NCBI GenBank assembly: GCA_003585735.1
Contig: NQOH01000001.1
Location: 117,543-130,140 of the forward strand
Direction: 5' to 3'
DNA: 12,598 bases
Source of the DNA: Gardnerella kenyensis
Lineage (GTDB): Bacteria; Actinomycetota; Actinomycetes; Actinomycetales; Bifidobacteriaceae
The position numbers and the translations under genes were made by a program. The notes under the pieces were generated by a model. The model was not told the origin of the DNA and searched no databases. It saw only the letters and a list, made by a program, of their open reading frames with translations. Shown in pieces: positions 1-6,890 of the stretch (its first letter is position 1; the number at the start of each line of letters is the position of its first letter).

Positions 1-78
1 CGCGAGAATCTTGATGCTCAAAATCGTCCTGTAAATCATAGTGAAATAGAAGACGAGCTTAGAGAAGCGTTACAGTAA
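1..78 (+). CDS. 3' end of an unidentified protein (partial)
   Basis: Reading frame 1 is open from the window edge to a TAA at 76-78 and gives 25 residues ending in EDELREALQ. The tail is hydrophilic and rich in Glu, Asn and Arg. It is too short to name, and no domain can be recognised. Two things support it as a real gene end: the frame is open, and a terminator-type hairpin starts 13 bases after the stop, placed between it and the convergent mfd gene. It could be a chance open frame, because only 26 codons are visible. Confidence 0.45.
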   Translation, partial: RENLDAQNRPVNHSEIEDELREALQ

Positions 79-91
79 GAACGCAAAAAAA

Positions 92-133
92 ATAAATAAA
101 GGCGACTGCAAGATAGCGGCCGCCTTTATTTAT
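92..133. terminator. Bidirectional intrinsic terminator between convergent genes
   Basis: The arms 92-104 (ATAAATAAAGGCG) and 121-133 (CGCCTTTATTTAT) are perfectly complementary over 13 bp around a 16-base loop. On the minus strand the second arm runs into eight consecutive T, making a strong terminator for mfd, whose stop codon lies 20 bases upstream of the hairpin. On the plus strand the tail is T-rich but interrupted (TTTATTTAT), so it is a weaker terminator for the gene ending at 78. The loop contains the 8-bp palindrome GCGGCCGC (116-123). Confidence 0.85.
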
Positions 134-152
134 AAAATAAACACAAGCTAAT

Positions 153-3100
153 TTACCAAGCTAAATCTTCAAGAAGTTGACGCACCCATGAAAGTATCTC
201 ATGCTCGCTCATTGCGCTAGTTCCAAGCGAAGATTCAAAAGGCGCTGGAATAACAAGCATATGCGTAAGCGGACGATACTTTGCTCCGCGGTAAATTCTT
301 TGCAAACGCATCCACAACGAGTCTTTTGGATCTAAACCAATAACTCGAACTGATTTACCTTGGGAGCTAATTTGCGTAATACCAAGTTCGCGAGCTTTAA
401 AACGCAGGCGAGCAACATCACACAACACATCAAACGCTTCAGGCGGCTCACCAAAACGATCAAGTAACTCATCGTGCAACTCTTGCAAATCATTATTATC
501 GTGAGCTGAAGCAAGCTTACGATACGCTTCCAAACGAAGCTTGTCCGAAGAAATATAATCAACCGGAAGAGACGCTTCAACAGGCAAATCAATGCTCACA
601 GCCACAGACTCAACGCGTTCCGGCTCCTTATACTGCTCAACAGCTTCTGAAACCATGCGCACGTATAGATCAAAGCCGACTCCCTCAATATGCCCACTTT
701 GCTCATCTCCAAGCAAATTACCGGTTCCGCGAAGCTCCAAATCTTTCATAGCAACGTCAAATCCAGAACCTAAAGCAGTATGTTGAGCAATAGTTGCAAG
801 CCTGTCGTGAGACTGCTGAGTCATTGGCTTTGAAGGATCATACAGGAAGTAAGCGTAAGCGCGCTCACGTCCTCGCCCAACTCGCCCGCGAAGCTGATGC
901 AATTGGCTTAAACCAAATCTGTCGGCATGATCAACAATAAGCGTATTCGCATTAGAAATATCAAGACCGGTTTCAATAATTGTGGTACACACGAGAACGT
1001 CAATATCTCTATGCCAAAAATCACGAATTACAGCATCAAGCTGCTTTTCACCCATTTTTCCATGCGCAATAGCAACACGCGCATCCGACACAAGCTCGTG
1101 AATTTTGTTTGCAACAGAACTAATATCTTCTACGCGATTATGCACGTAAAAAACTTGTCCTCCGCGAAGAAGCTCACGTTTTATGCATGCTGCAACTTGC
1201 GCGTCTTCATACGCGCCAACAAAAGTAAGAACTGGAAGACGGTCTTCTGGAGGCGTAGCCAGAGTAGACATTTCACGAATACCGGTTACAGCCATTTCAA
1301 GAGTTCTTGGAATTGGCGTTGCGGAAAGGCTTAATACGTCAACGTTTGTGCGCAAAGCTTTTAACGTTTCCTTATGCTCAACGCCAAAACGCTGCTCTTC
1401 GTCAATTATGACTAAACCTAAATCTTTGAATTTTATGCTAGGGTTTAAAAGCTTATGAGTTCCAATAACAACATCCACACTTCCGTCTTGAAGACCGCTT
1501 AAAGTTTCGTCAATTTCTTTAGCAGTTTGGAACCTACTCATTGCGGCAACTTTTACTGGGAAGCCTTCAAAACGTGTGGTAAAAGTTTCGTAATGTTGCT
1601 GAACTAGCAACGTAGTTGGCACCAACACAACAACTTGCTTAGAATCCTGCACAGCCTTGAAAGCTGCTCGCAACGCAATCTCAGTTTTTCCAAAACCAAC
1701 ATCTCCGCAAATTAAGCGATCCATTGGCATTGGTTTTTCCATATCTGCTTTTACTTCGTCAATTGTAGTAAGCTGATCTGCAGTTTCTTGGTAAGGAAAA
1801 GCGTCTTCCAACTCTTTTTGCCAAGGCGTATCTTTACTAAACGCAAAACCGCGAGACTGCTGGCGCGCGGAGTAAAGTTTAATAAGATTTTCCGCAATTT
1901 CGTGAACATGCTTTTTAGCTTTTGCTTTAGTTTGAGCCCAATCCGAGCCTCCAAGCTTATTAAGCTTTGGTATTTCGGCACCAATATATTTACTAACTAA
2001 ATCAAGCTGATCTGTTGGAATAAATAACTTATCTGCAGGAGCGTTACGTTTACTTGGCGCGTATTCGATTACTAAATATTCACGAGTTGCAGTTCCACCA
2101 GTTACTGCAATATTTCGCTGTTTCATGCCAATAAAACGACCAATACCATGCTGCTCGTGTACTACAAAATCTCCAGGCTTTAATTCCATTAAGTCGATTG
2201 CTTTACGCCTACGTTTTGGCGTTTTTAATTGAGTTGCAGTTGAAGATTTGCCGGTTAAATCACGTTCGCTAAGCAGCGCAATTTTTGCAGCTTTATCAAT
2301 AAAACCGTCTGAAATACTCGATTTTAACGTTGTAAAATTATGCACGCCCGTTGCGTATATTGCTCGTCTTAATCTAGCGAGAGTGCCAGATGCTGCAGAA
2401 GTAATAGTTACGTTAAAACCATTGTCAATAAGTGAAGCGATTCCGCCTGCAACTTTTGACTCATCTCCGCGAAACTCTTGAGGCTCGCAAACAGGCAAAT
2501 CAATATTCCCGTAAATATTCTCGTCAACTCCAAATGAAGTTAATTTCCAAACGTCATGATCTGAAAATTCAAATGAAGAAAGCGTCTCATCGAAATCTAA
2601 AAAGTTTGCTTGATCAAAAGTGATTGGAGCACCAGAGCCAAGACCAGAAGCTGCAACATGCCAGCTGGCTGCCAAAAATTCGTTTGCTGTAGCTGTAACA
2701 TCTGCTGCCGCTCGTCGACATTTTTCCGGATCAGAAAGCATAATAACGGCATGTTTTGGCAACATGCTTTGCACCGATTCCATGTTGTCTACTAGCGCAG
2801 GAATCAAAGATTCCATACCTTCTACAGGTATAGAATTTGCAATTGATTCAAGCATATCTTCAGCATTTGGAATTTTGCCAATAAGCGAATGCGCGCGATT
2901 GCGAATTTCTTCAGTAAGCTGAATTTCTCTGCACGGGGTTGCCCAAATTTTTTCAATATTGTTACCATACGTGCGCTGATCGGAAGCATGGAATTGCTTC
3001 ATTGTGTCAATTTCGTCACCAAAAAATTCAATGCGCACAGGATGTGTCATTGTTGGCGCAAATACGTCAATAATTCCGCCTCGAACTGCAAACTCACCGC

Positions 3101-3797
3101 GCTCCATCACTAAATCAACGCGAGTATAAGCATTTTCAACAAGACGTTTCGTAGCTTCTTCAAGAGGAAGCTCTTTTCCGCACTCAAATATAAGCGGCTG
3201 AATATCTCCAAGTCCCGAAACAACAGGCTGAATAAGAGAGCGAACTGGAAGAACAAGCACCCGAATCGGCCCAAATAAAGAACTACCCTCTTCTGGATGC
3301 TTAAGCCTACGAAATACTGCAATTCTGCTCGCAACAGTATCTGCTCTAGGCGAAAGTCGCTCATGCGGCAAAGTTTCCCAAGATTCAAGTTGAGCAATAT
3401 CTTGCGGCTTGCCCTTGTACCAGTCACGAATTGACTCAGTAAAATCCTCAGCATCTCTACTTGACGGAACAATTACAACAACAGGCATATTTTCAGCTAC
3501 AGATGCAGCAAGCGCAGGACGTATGCCAACTGGAGCTGAAATAGTAAGCTCGCTAATTTCAGGCGCGTTATTAGCTTCAGCAATTTCGGTTTCGTTTGCT
3601 TCAGCTTGAGTATTTTCTGCAATTATTTCGTCAATACTATTTTTAGATAATGCGCAAAATAATTTATCTTTGCTACGCAAATCCAACAAAATATCTTGCA
3701 AACTTATTACAGATATTTCATCACTTTCTGCGTTTTTATTAGCGTTTCTATTAGCGATTTTATTAGCTACTTTCTTTGCCTCAATATCAGCGGCCAT
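153..3797 (-). CDS. mfd: Transcription-repair coupling factor Mfd
   Basis: Mfd is an ATP-driven translocase that removes RNA polymerase stalled at DNA lesions and recruits UvrA for nucleotide excision repair. The 1214-aa product has the full family layout. A UvrB-like N-terminal part includes LESWETLPHERLSP (about 137) and FAVRGGIIDVF (about 236). The RNA-polymerase-interaction domain starts at GDFVVHEQHGIG (about 542). Walker A is GDVGFGKTE (about 698), followed by DEEQ (about 799), SATPIPRTLE (about 825), IETGLDI (about 941) and QLRGRVGRG (about 968), then a C-terminal TRCF domain (about 1075-1170). I chose the ATG at 3797 because AGGAG lies 7 bases before it; this overlaps pth by 11 bases. 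The frame stays open to an ATG at 3857, deeper inside pth, which is less likely. Residues 8-27 hold a short Ala-Asn-rich repeat outside the conserved domains. It is probably cotranscribed with pth. Confidence 0.97.
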   Translation of the reverse strand: MAADIEAKKVANKIANRNANKNAESDEISVISLQDILLDLRSKDKLFCALSKNSIDEIIAENTQAEANETEIAEANNAPEISELTISAPVGIRPALAASVAENMPVVVIVPSSRDAEDFTESIRDWYKGKPQDIAQLESWETLPHERLSPRADTVASRIAVFRRLKHPEEGSSLFGPIRVLVLPVRSLIQPVVSGLGDIQPLIFECGKELPLEEATKRLVENAYTRVDLVMERGEFAVRGGIIDVFAPTMTHPVRIEFFGDEIDTMKQFHASDQRTYGNNIEKIWATPCREIQLTEEIRNRAHSLIGKIPNAEDMLESIANSIPVEGMESLIPALVDNMESVQSMLPKHAVIMLSDPEKCRRAAADVTATANEFLAASWHVAASGLGSGAPITFDQANFLDFDETLSSFEFSDHDVWKLTSFGVDENIYGNIDLPVCEPQEFRGDESKVAGGIASLIDNGFNVTITSAASGTLARLRRAIYATGVHNFTTLKSSISDGFIDKAAKIALLSERDLTGKSSTATQLKTPKRRRKAIDLMELKPGDFVVHEQHGIGRFIGMKQRNIAVTGGTATREYLVIEYAPSKRNAPADKLFIPTDQLDLVSKYIGAEIPKLNKLGGSDWAQTKAKAKKHVHEIAENLIKLYSARQQSRGFAFSKDTPWQKELEDAFPYQETADQLTTIDEVKADMEKPMPMDRLICGDVGFGKTEIALRAAFKAVQDSKQVVVLVPTTLLVQQHYETFTTRFEGFPVKVAAMSRFQTAKEIDETLSGLQDGSVDVVIGTHKLLNPSIKFKDLGLVIIDEEQRFGVEHKETLKALRTNVDVLSLSATPIPRTLEMAVTGIREMSTLATPPEDRLPVLTFVGAYEDAQVAACIKRELLRGGQVFYVHNRVEDISSVANKIHELVSDARVAIAHGKMGEKQLDAVIRDFWHRDIDVLVCTTIIETGLDISNANTLIVDHADRFGLSQLHQLRGRVGRGRERAYAYFLYDPSKPMTQQSHDRLATIAQHTALGSGFDVAMKDLELRGTGNLLGDEQSGHIEGVGFDLYVRMVSEAVEQYKEPERVESVAVSIDLPVEASLPVDYISSDKLRLEAYRKLASAHDNNDLQELHDELLDRFGEPPEAFDVLCDVARLRFKARELGITQISSQGKSVRVIGLDPKDSLWMRLQRIYRGAKYRPLTHMLVIPAPFESSLGTSAMSEHEILSWVRQLLEDLAW
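3731..3766. repeat. Three 12-bp tandem repeats within the start of mfd
   Basis: The plus strand reads CGTTTTTATTAG, CGTTTCTATTAG, CGATTTTATTAG in direct succession. On the mfd strand these give four-residue Ala-Asn-rich units (roughly ANKI-ANRN-ANKN) near the N-terminus. The unit length is a multiple of three, so gain or loss of a copy keeps the frame. The tract lies before the UvrB-like domain and is unlikely to matter for catalysis. Confidence 0.8.
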
Positions 3798-4386
3798 TAA
3801 AATGCTCCTGAGTTGCTGCAAGTCCTCGGAAAATAACGCTTTCTGCAGCATCAGCACCGTCGGCTAAGAAGTTAGGAAGTTCAGATTTTTGAGTTCCACC
3901 AAATCCGCCAAGCACCCAATTTACAGTATTGTCATGTGCATGAGCACCACGCTGAGCATGACCTACACCCATGCGAACGCGAGCATATTGTTGAGTTCCA
4001 AGGGATCGGTCAATAGACTTAATGCCATTATGACCGCCTGCGGAGCCTCCAGCTTTTACTTTAATTCTGCCAAAATCTAAATCCATATCGTCGTGGATTA
4101 TAACAATATGATCCGGTTCAATCTGGTAATACGAGCTTATTGAAGCAACTGCAGCACCAGAATCGTTCATAAAAGTTAGCGGCTTTGCAAGGAAAAACTT
4201 AGCCATTTTCCCATCCAGATTCATCACGCCTTTGCCAAGTTTTGCTAATCCTTTGTGATCAGAAAGCGACACCGACCAGCGCTCTGCAAGCACATCCGCT
4301 ACCATAAAACCCATGTTGTGACGCGTGCCTTCATACTTTGTTCCAGGATTTCCCAAACCTGCAATAAGCCAAAAATCAGATGCCAT
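3787..4386 (-). CDS. pth: Peptidyl-tRNA hydrolase
   Basis: Pth cleaves the ester bond of peptidyl-tRNAs released from stalled ribosomes, recycling tRNA in the cytoplasm. The 199-aa product starts with the family signature GLGNPG...Y..TRHN.G (residues 10-26). It keeps the residues that correspond to the catalytic set of E. coli Pth: Asn13, His23, Asn74 (in FMNDSG), Asp99 (in HDDMDL) and Asn119 (in GGHNGIKS). I used the ATG at 4386, preceded by a G-rich stretch (GGGGTGGGG) that can act as ribosome binding site. An in-frame TTG at 4401 would add five residues but sits badly relative to any Shine-Dalgarno and to the usual family start. The gene ends 11 bases inside mfd, so translation is likely coupled. 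Length is typical for the family. Confidence 0.95.
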   Translation of the reverse strand: MASDFWLIAGLGNPGTKYEGTRHNMGFMVADVLAERWSVSLSDHKGLAKLGKGVMNLDGKMAKFFLAKPLTFMNDSGAAVASISSYYQIEPDHIVIIHDDMDLDFGRIKVKAGGSAGGHNGIKSIDRSLGTQQYARVRMGVGHAQRGAHAHDNTVNWVLGGFGGTQKSELPNFLADGADAAESVIFRGLAATQEHFNGR

Positions 4387-4427
4387 ACATCCCCACCCCA
4401 ATTCACATAGGTAGCCAACAACAAAAT

Positions 4428-4471
4428 GGGCGCATCGATTGAAGTTGGATTTCCAACTACCCGATACGCCC
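4428..4471 (-). terminator. Nested hairpin, probable terminator of the substrate-binding protein gene
   Basis: The outer arms 4428-4437 (GGGCGCATCG) and 4462-4471 (CGATACGCCC) pair over 10 bp with one mismatch that becomes a G-U pair in the minus-strand RNA. Inside them lies a second perfect 6-bp inverted repeat, 4444-4449 with 4452-4457. On the minus strand the structure is followed by ATTTTGTTGTT, a moderate U-rich tail. It sits 46 bases past the stop of the upstream gene and 41 bases before the pth start codon. It could instead be a 5' leader structure of pth if pth is transcribed from a promoter at about 4480-4515. Confidence 0.6.
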
Positions 4472-4485
4472 TCATATACTGTAAT

Positions 4486-4496
4486 CTATTTTAGCA
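4486..4496 (-). promoter_or_regulatory. Possible extended -10 promoter for pth-mfd
   Basis: The minus strand here reads TTGCTAAAAT, which contains the extended -10 pattern TGnTAnnAT. No good -35 is visible at 17 bases upstream. If used, the transcript would carry the hairpin at 4428-4471 in its leader. This is a weak call from pattern alone. Confidence 0.2.
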
Positions 4497-4517
4497 AGAC
4501 TCAAGTCATTGCGTAAA

Positions 4518-5618
4518 CTACTTCAAAAATTCGTCTGTAGTTAATTCTTTTGCTTGAGGAGTTTTATATGTTACTTTGCCCTTAGAATCCGTATATGCGC
4601 CTTCCTTACTTAGGAAGTTGAAGTATTCTTGAGCACCCTTAACATCATTCGTGCCAAACACAAACTTTCCGCTTTTTATGTCTGCACGATTGCCCCAATA
4701 TTGTCCATCAACAATCATCTTCATGCTTCGCTTAACGAATTTCACATCAAGATTAGCTTCAGGAGCTTCTTTTACTAAAATATTCGCAGCTTCATCTGGG
4801 TGATTGTAAGCGTATTCGTAACCGCGCTTAACTGCTTTAACAAAAGCGCGAACAAGCTTCGGATTGCGCTTAACCGTGTTTGCGTGAGTAATAATGCCAA
4901 TGGTGTCCTGCTGACCTGGCACGCCATAGTCTGCTTCTTTAAAGCAACGCAACTTTGGACCATACATTTGCGCTTGCACGCCTTCCCAAGTTCCATAAAA
5001 ACCACCAAAATCAGCTTTTCCGGATTCAAGAGTTCGGAACGTGGAAGTGCCAACAGTAACCTTGTCGAACTTACCTTCGCCACCATCATGCTGAATCATT
5101 CTGCGAATAACAGCATCGCCTTCTGCCGATCCAAAGGTTGCGAAAGTTCTACCATCAAAGTCTTTAGGAGAATGAATTTTAGTGTTTTTATAAAGAGAGC
5201 ACCAAATTGCGCTAGGCTTTTGCTGAACTTGCAAAACTTCCTTCAATTTAGCACCCTTTGTGCTGAAATCTGCAAGATTAGTAGTATTGCTTAAAGCAAA
5301 ATCAGCAGCTCCAGAATCAACAGCATGCTCGGCACCAGTTTGAGACACAGCCAAAATATTCACGTGTAAGCCAGCTTGCTTAAACCAGCCCATATGCTTT
5401 GCCACGTATACGCCAATATGATTAGTATCTGGTATCCAAGAAAGCATAAACGAAACGTTTTGAAGACTAGATTTACTATTTTGCTTACTATCGCTTGATC
5501 CGCACGCGCACAAAGACAAAATGCAGCATGAGCTTATAAAAACTGCTGTTGCGCGCATAATATTTTTATTAAATTTAAAACAAAAAGCTCGCGCATCGCG
5601 CCATAATTGACATATCAT
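4518..5618 (-). CDS. ABC transporter substrate-binding lipoprotein, ThiY/NMT1-like
   Basis: This is the extracellular binding component of an ABC importer, held to the membrane by a lipid anchor. The 366-aa product has a signal peptide ending in the lipobox LCAC, with Cys39 as the predicted lipidated residue, then a Ser/Lys/Gln-rich spacer. The mature part opens with LSWIPDTNHIGVYVAKHMGW (residues 59-78). This closely resembles the FPNTNHTG-YVA segment of ThiY/NMT1-type proteins that bind pyrimidine precursors of thiamin, so that substrate is inferred rather than shown. I chose the ATG at 5618 because AGGGA lies 4-5 bases before it. An ATG at 5558 gives a more compact lipoprotein signal (MRATAVF...) but has no Shine-Dalgarno. 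The frame is open further upstream to 5747, which I read as leader RNA. The gene is divergent from the permease at 5942. No ATPase gene is adjacent. Confidence 0.85.
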   Translation of the reverse strand: MICQLWRDARAFCFKFNKNIMRATAVFISSCCILSLCACGSSDSKQNSKSSLQNVSFMLSWIPDTNHIGVYVAKHMGWFKQAGLHVNILAVSQTGAEHAVDSGAADFALSNTTNLADFSTKGAKLKEVLQVQQKPSAIWCSLYKNTKIHSPKDFDGRTFATFGSAEGDAVIRRMIQHDGGEGKFDKVTVGTSTFRTLESGKADFGGFYGTWEGVQAQMYGPKLRCFKEADYGVPGQQDTIGIITHANTVKRNPKLVRAFVKAVKRGYEYAYNHPDEAANILVKEAPEANLDVKFVKRSMKMIVDGQYWGNRADIKSGKFVFGTNDVKGAQEYFNFLSKEGAYTDSKGKVTYKTPQAKELTTDEFLK

Positions 5619-5747
5619 GAGTTCCCTAACTTTCTTAAAAATCCGCTTTCTGGGAATGTGACACGAACTTGGCAGAAAACGGTACAAAGGTCCTAGCCCG
5701 CGCCGTTCAATGCCCCCGAAAATTAGAACTTTCGGTTTGCCACACAT
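5619..5747 (-). promoter_or_regulatory. Leader of the substrate-binding protein gene with candidate RNA structure
   Basis: The minus-strand leader contains a perfect 6-bp hairpin at 5716-5735 (CCGAAA paired with TTTCGG, 8-base loop). Next comes a GGCA...ACGG segment that can pair with CCGT...TGCC about 20-30 bases later. Near the gene, TTCCC can pair with the GGGAA of the ribosome binding site, which would hide the translation start. The conserved TPP riboswitch pieces (CTGAGA, ACC-TGATC-type core) are absent. The region stays open in the gene's frame, so an N-terminal extension cannot be fully excluded, but its translation does not resemble a signal peptide. Confidence 0.35.
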
Positions 5748-5763
5748 TGACTCACGAAACGAC

Positions 5764-5782
5764 TCGATTATGCACTAATCGA
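5764..5782. promoter_or_regulatory. Operator-like inverted repeat in the divergent intergenic region
   Basis: TCGATTA (5764-5770) and TAATCGA (5776-5782) are perfect inverted 7-mers around TGCAC. The 19-bp size and symmetry fit a dimeric repressor site. It lies 146 bases upstream of the chosen start of the binding protein and 160 bases upstream of the permease, so it could act on both. On the minus strand it overlaps a CATAAT -10-like hexamer, though no convincing -35 is visible. A second short palindrome, ATGCGCGCAT, lies at 5801-5810. Confidence 0.35.
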
Positions 5783-5867
5783 AAGACAAATACGCATAAA
5801 ATGCGCGCATAGCAACTACATACTAGCTATGTGATATTTTCATAAAAGAAAGCTTTAAAAATTTTAC

Positions 5868-5897
5868 GTTGTTTGATTGGGGCAGCAGTCAAACAAC
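5868..5897 (+). promoter_or_regulatory. Strong leader hairpin upstream of the ABC permease
   Basis: GTTGTTTGATTG (5868-5879) pairs with CAGTCAAACAAC (5886-5897) over 12 bp with one G-U pair, closing a 6-base loop GGGCAG. There is no T-run directly after it, so it is not an ordinary terminator. It lies 44 bases before the permease ATG and is probably in the 5' untranslated RNA. It matches no riboswitch class that I recognise. Confidence 0.5.
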
Positions 5898-5901
5898 TAC
5901 A

Positions 5902-5919
5902 ACAAGCATTATTGCTTGT
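5902..5919 (+). promoter_or_regulatory. Second leader hairpin upstream of the ABC permease
   Basis: ACAAGCA and TGCTTGT form a perfect 7-bp stem with a TTAT tetraloop, four bases after the first leader hairpin. The ribosome binding site AAAGGAA follows at 5926-5932. The segment GGAACGATATTCC (5929-5941) can itself form a small 4-bp hairpin over the ribosome binding site. Confidence 0.45.
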
Positions 5920-5941
5920 ATATTGAAAGGAACGATATTCC

Positions 5942-6733
5942 ATGACGCGCGCGCGTTGGAAATCTCTACTGCACAATTATCTGCCAACAGTAATTTCTAT
6001 TATTACGTTACTAATTTTTTGGCAGCTTTCTTGCGAATTCTATAAAATTCCAGAAAATTCTATTCCAACTCCTACAGATATTGCTAAAGCAACATATGAC
6101 GTATGGCCGCAATTATGGCCTGCAACTCTTGCAACTATTGAAGAAACAGTTATTGGTTTTGCAATAGCTATTTTAAGCGGAATTCTTTTAGGAGTTTTAT
6201 TCCACGTTTGTAAAGTAATCAATTCTGCACTATTTCCGCTGCTTTGCGCTGCGCAAACATTGCCGCTTATTTCGATTGCACCACTGTTTTTGATTTGGTT
6301 CGGCTTTGAAACATCCGGAAAAATTGTTATCGTAACTATTTTTAGCATGTTCCCTATTGCTGTTCAAACAATTAGAGGTCTTGATGCAGTGCCAAGTTTT
6401 TATAGCGATGTAGCTTTAACGTGCGGAGCTGGACGAGTTTGGACGCTTTGGCACGTAAAATTACGAGTTGCAGCGCGCCAAATTTTTGGCGGTATTCGAA
6501 TTAGTGCAGCCTACGTTTTTGGCGCAGCTACTACTGCAGAATATCTTGGCGCTCGTCAAGGATTAGGTATTTGGCTGCAAGCTGCATATAATTCTTTCCG
6601 CACTCCGCTTATTTTTTCTGCAACTTTCGTAATTATTGCGTTTACTGCAATATTGATGAGCGTAGTTAATATAAGCGAACGATTATTGCTCGGCCCTGTA
6701 AGCGACGACGAAGATCCAGATAGTCAGCTTTAA
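5942..6733 (+). CDS. ABC transporter permease, NitT/TauT/ThiX type
   Basis: This is the membrane channel subunit of an ABC importer. The 263-aa product is the usual size for the nitrate/taurine/thiamin-precursor (SsuC/TauC/ThiX) branch. About six membrane segments can be read, at roughly residues 14-30, 68-88, 96-120, 127-145, 188-203 and 223-243. The segment PLISIAPLFLIWFGF (about 108-122) is typical of this branch. The ALTCGAGRVWTLWHVKL stretch (about 158-174) occupies the place of the EAA loop that docks on the ATPase. The ATG at 5942 follows AAAGGAA. The neighbouring divergent gene encodes a ThiY-like binding protein, so the two are probably one importer. The ATPase is missing from this window and must be supplied from elsewhere, unless the system is defective. 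The C-terminus ends in an acidic tail (SDDEDPDSQL). Confidence 0.87.
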   Translation: MTRARWKSLLHNYLPTVISIITLLIFWQLSCEFYKIPENSIPTPTDIAKATYDVWPQLWPATLATIEETVIGFAIAILSGILLGVLFHVCKVINSALFPLLCAAQTLPLISIAPLFLIWFGFETSGKIVIVTIFSMFPIAVQTIRGLDAVPSFYSDVALTCGAGRVWTLWHVKLRVAARQIFGGIRISAAYVFGAATTAEYLGARQGLGIWLQAAYNSFRTPLIFSATFVIIAFTAILMSVVNISERLLLGPVSDDEDPDSQL

Positions 6734-6736
6734 ATC

Positions 6737-6878
6737 ACCGTTAAAAACTCAGTCAACAAACTGAGAAAGTAACGGTAATCACCCAAACACCGTTAAAAAC
6801 TCAGATAACAAACTGAGAAAGTAACGGTAATCACCCAAACACCGTTAAAAACTCAGTCAACAAACTGAGAAAGTAACG
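6737..6878. repeat. Three-copy 52-bp tandem repeat of hairpin units
   Basis: Copies start at 6737, 6789 and 6841. The first two are full 52-bp units and the third stops matching after 38 bp. The aligned copies differ by only two bases in the loop (GTCAACA versus GATAACA). Each unit folds: CCGTTA pairs with TAACGG, and inside that CTCAG pairs with CTGAG, separated by a non-pairing A-rich internal loop. Read on the minus strand, the inner hairpin is followed by TTTTT, so each unit also resembles an intrinsic terminator for the gene at 6951. The array begins only three bases after the permease stop codon. Confidence 0.9.
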
Positions 6879-6890
6879 CATATATAGCAA

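Noticed and set aside
116..123. GCGGCCGC palindrome as a functional site
   Set aside because: It lies within the loop and arm of the mfd terminator and is explained by that structure. No other role is evident.
927..1334. 135-codon plus-strand open frame inside mfd
   Set aside because: It is antisense to conserved helicase motifs of Mfd, and its composition is typical of a shadow frame.
3798..3857. N-terminal extension of mfd to the ATG at 3857
   Set aside because: The downstream ATG at 3797 has AGGAG at ideal spacing and gives a short, operon-like overlap with pth. The extension would overlap pth by 71 bases.
4387..4401. TTG start for pth at 4401
   Set aside because: The ATG at 4386 has a G-rich site just upstream and matches the usual family N-terminus. 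The TTG would place that G-rich site inside the gene.
4800..5294. 164-codon open frame on the plus strand, antisense to the binding protein gene
   Set aside because: It lies wholly inside a well-supported gene on the other strand, has no ribosome binding site, and gives no recognisable domain.
5619..5747. Coding extension of the binding protein to 5747
   Set aside because: The extra residues are Arg-rich and would bury the lipoprotein signal peptide well inside the protein. A Shine-Dalgarno supports 5618.
5619..5941. TPP riboswitch upstream of either half of the ThiY-like transporter
   Set aside because: I looked on both strands for the CTGAGA and ACCTGATC-type core and found neither. The structures seen do not fit its layout.
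6737..6878. Tandem repeats as a CRISPR array
   Set aside because: The whole 52-bp period is repeated, with no variable spacers and only three copies. No cas genes are nearby.
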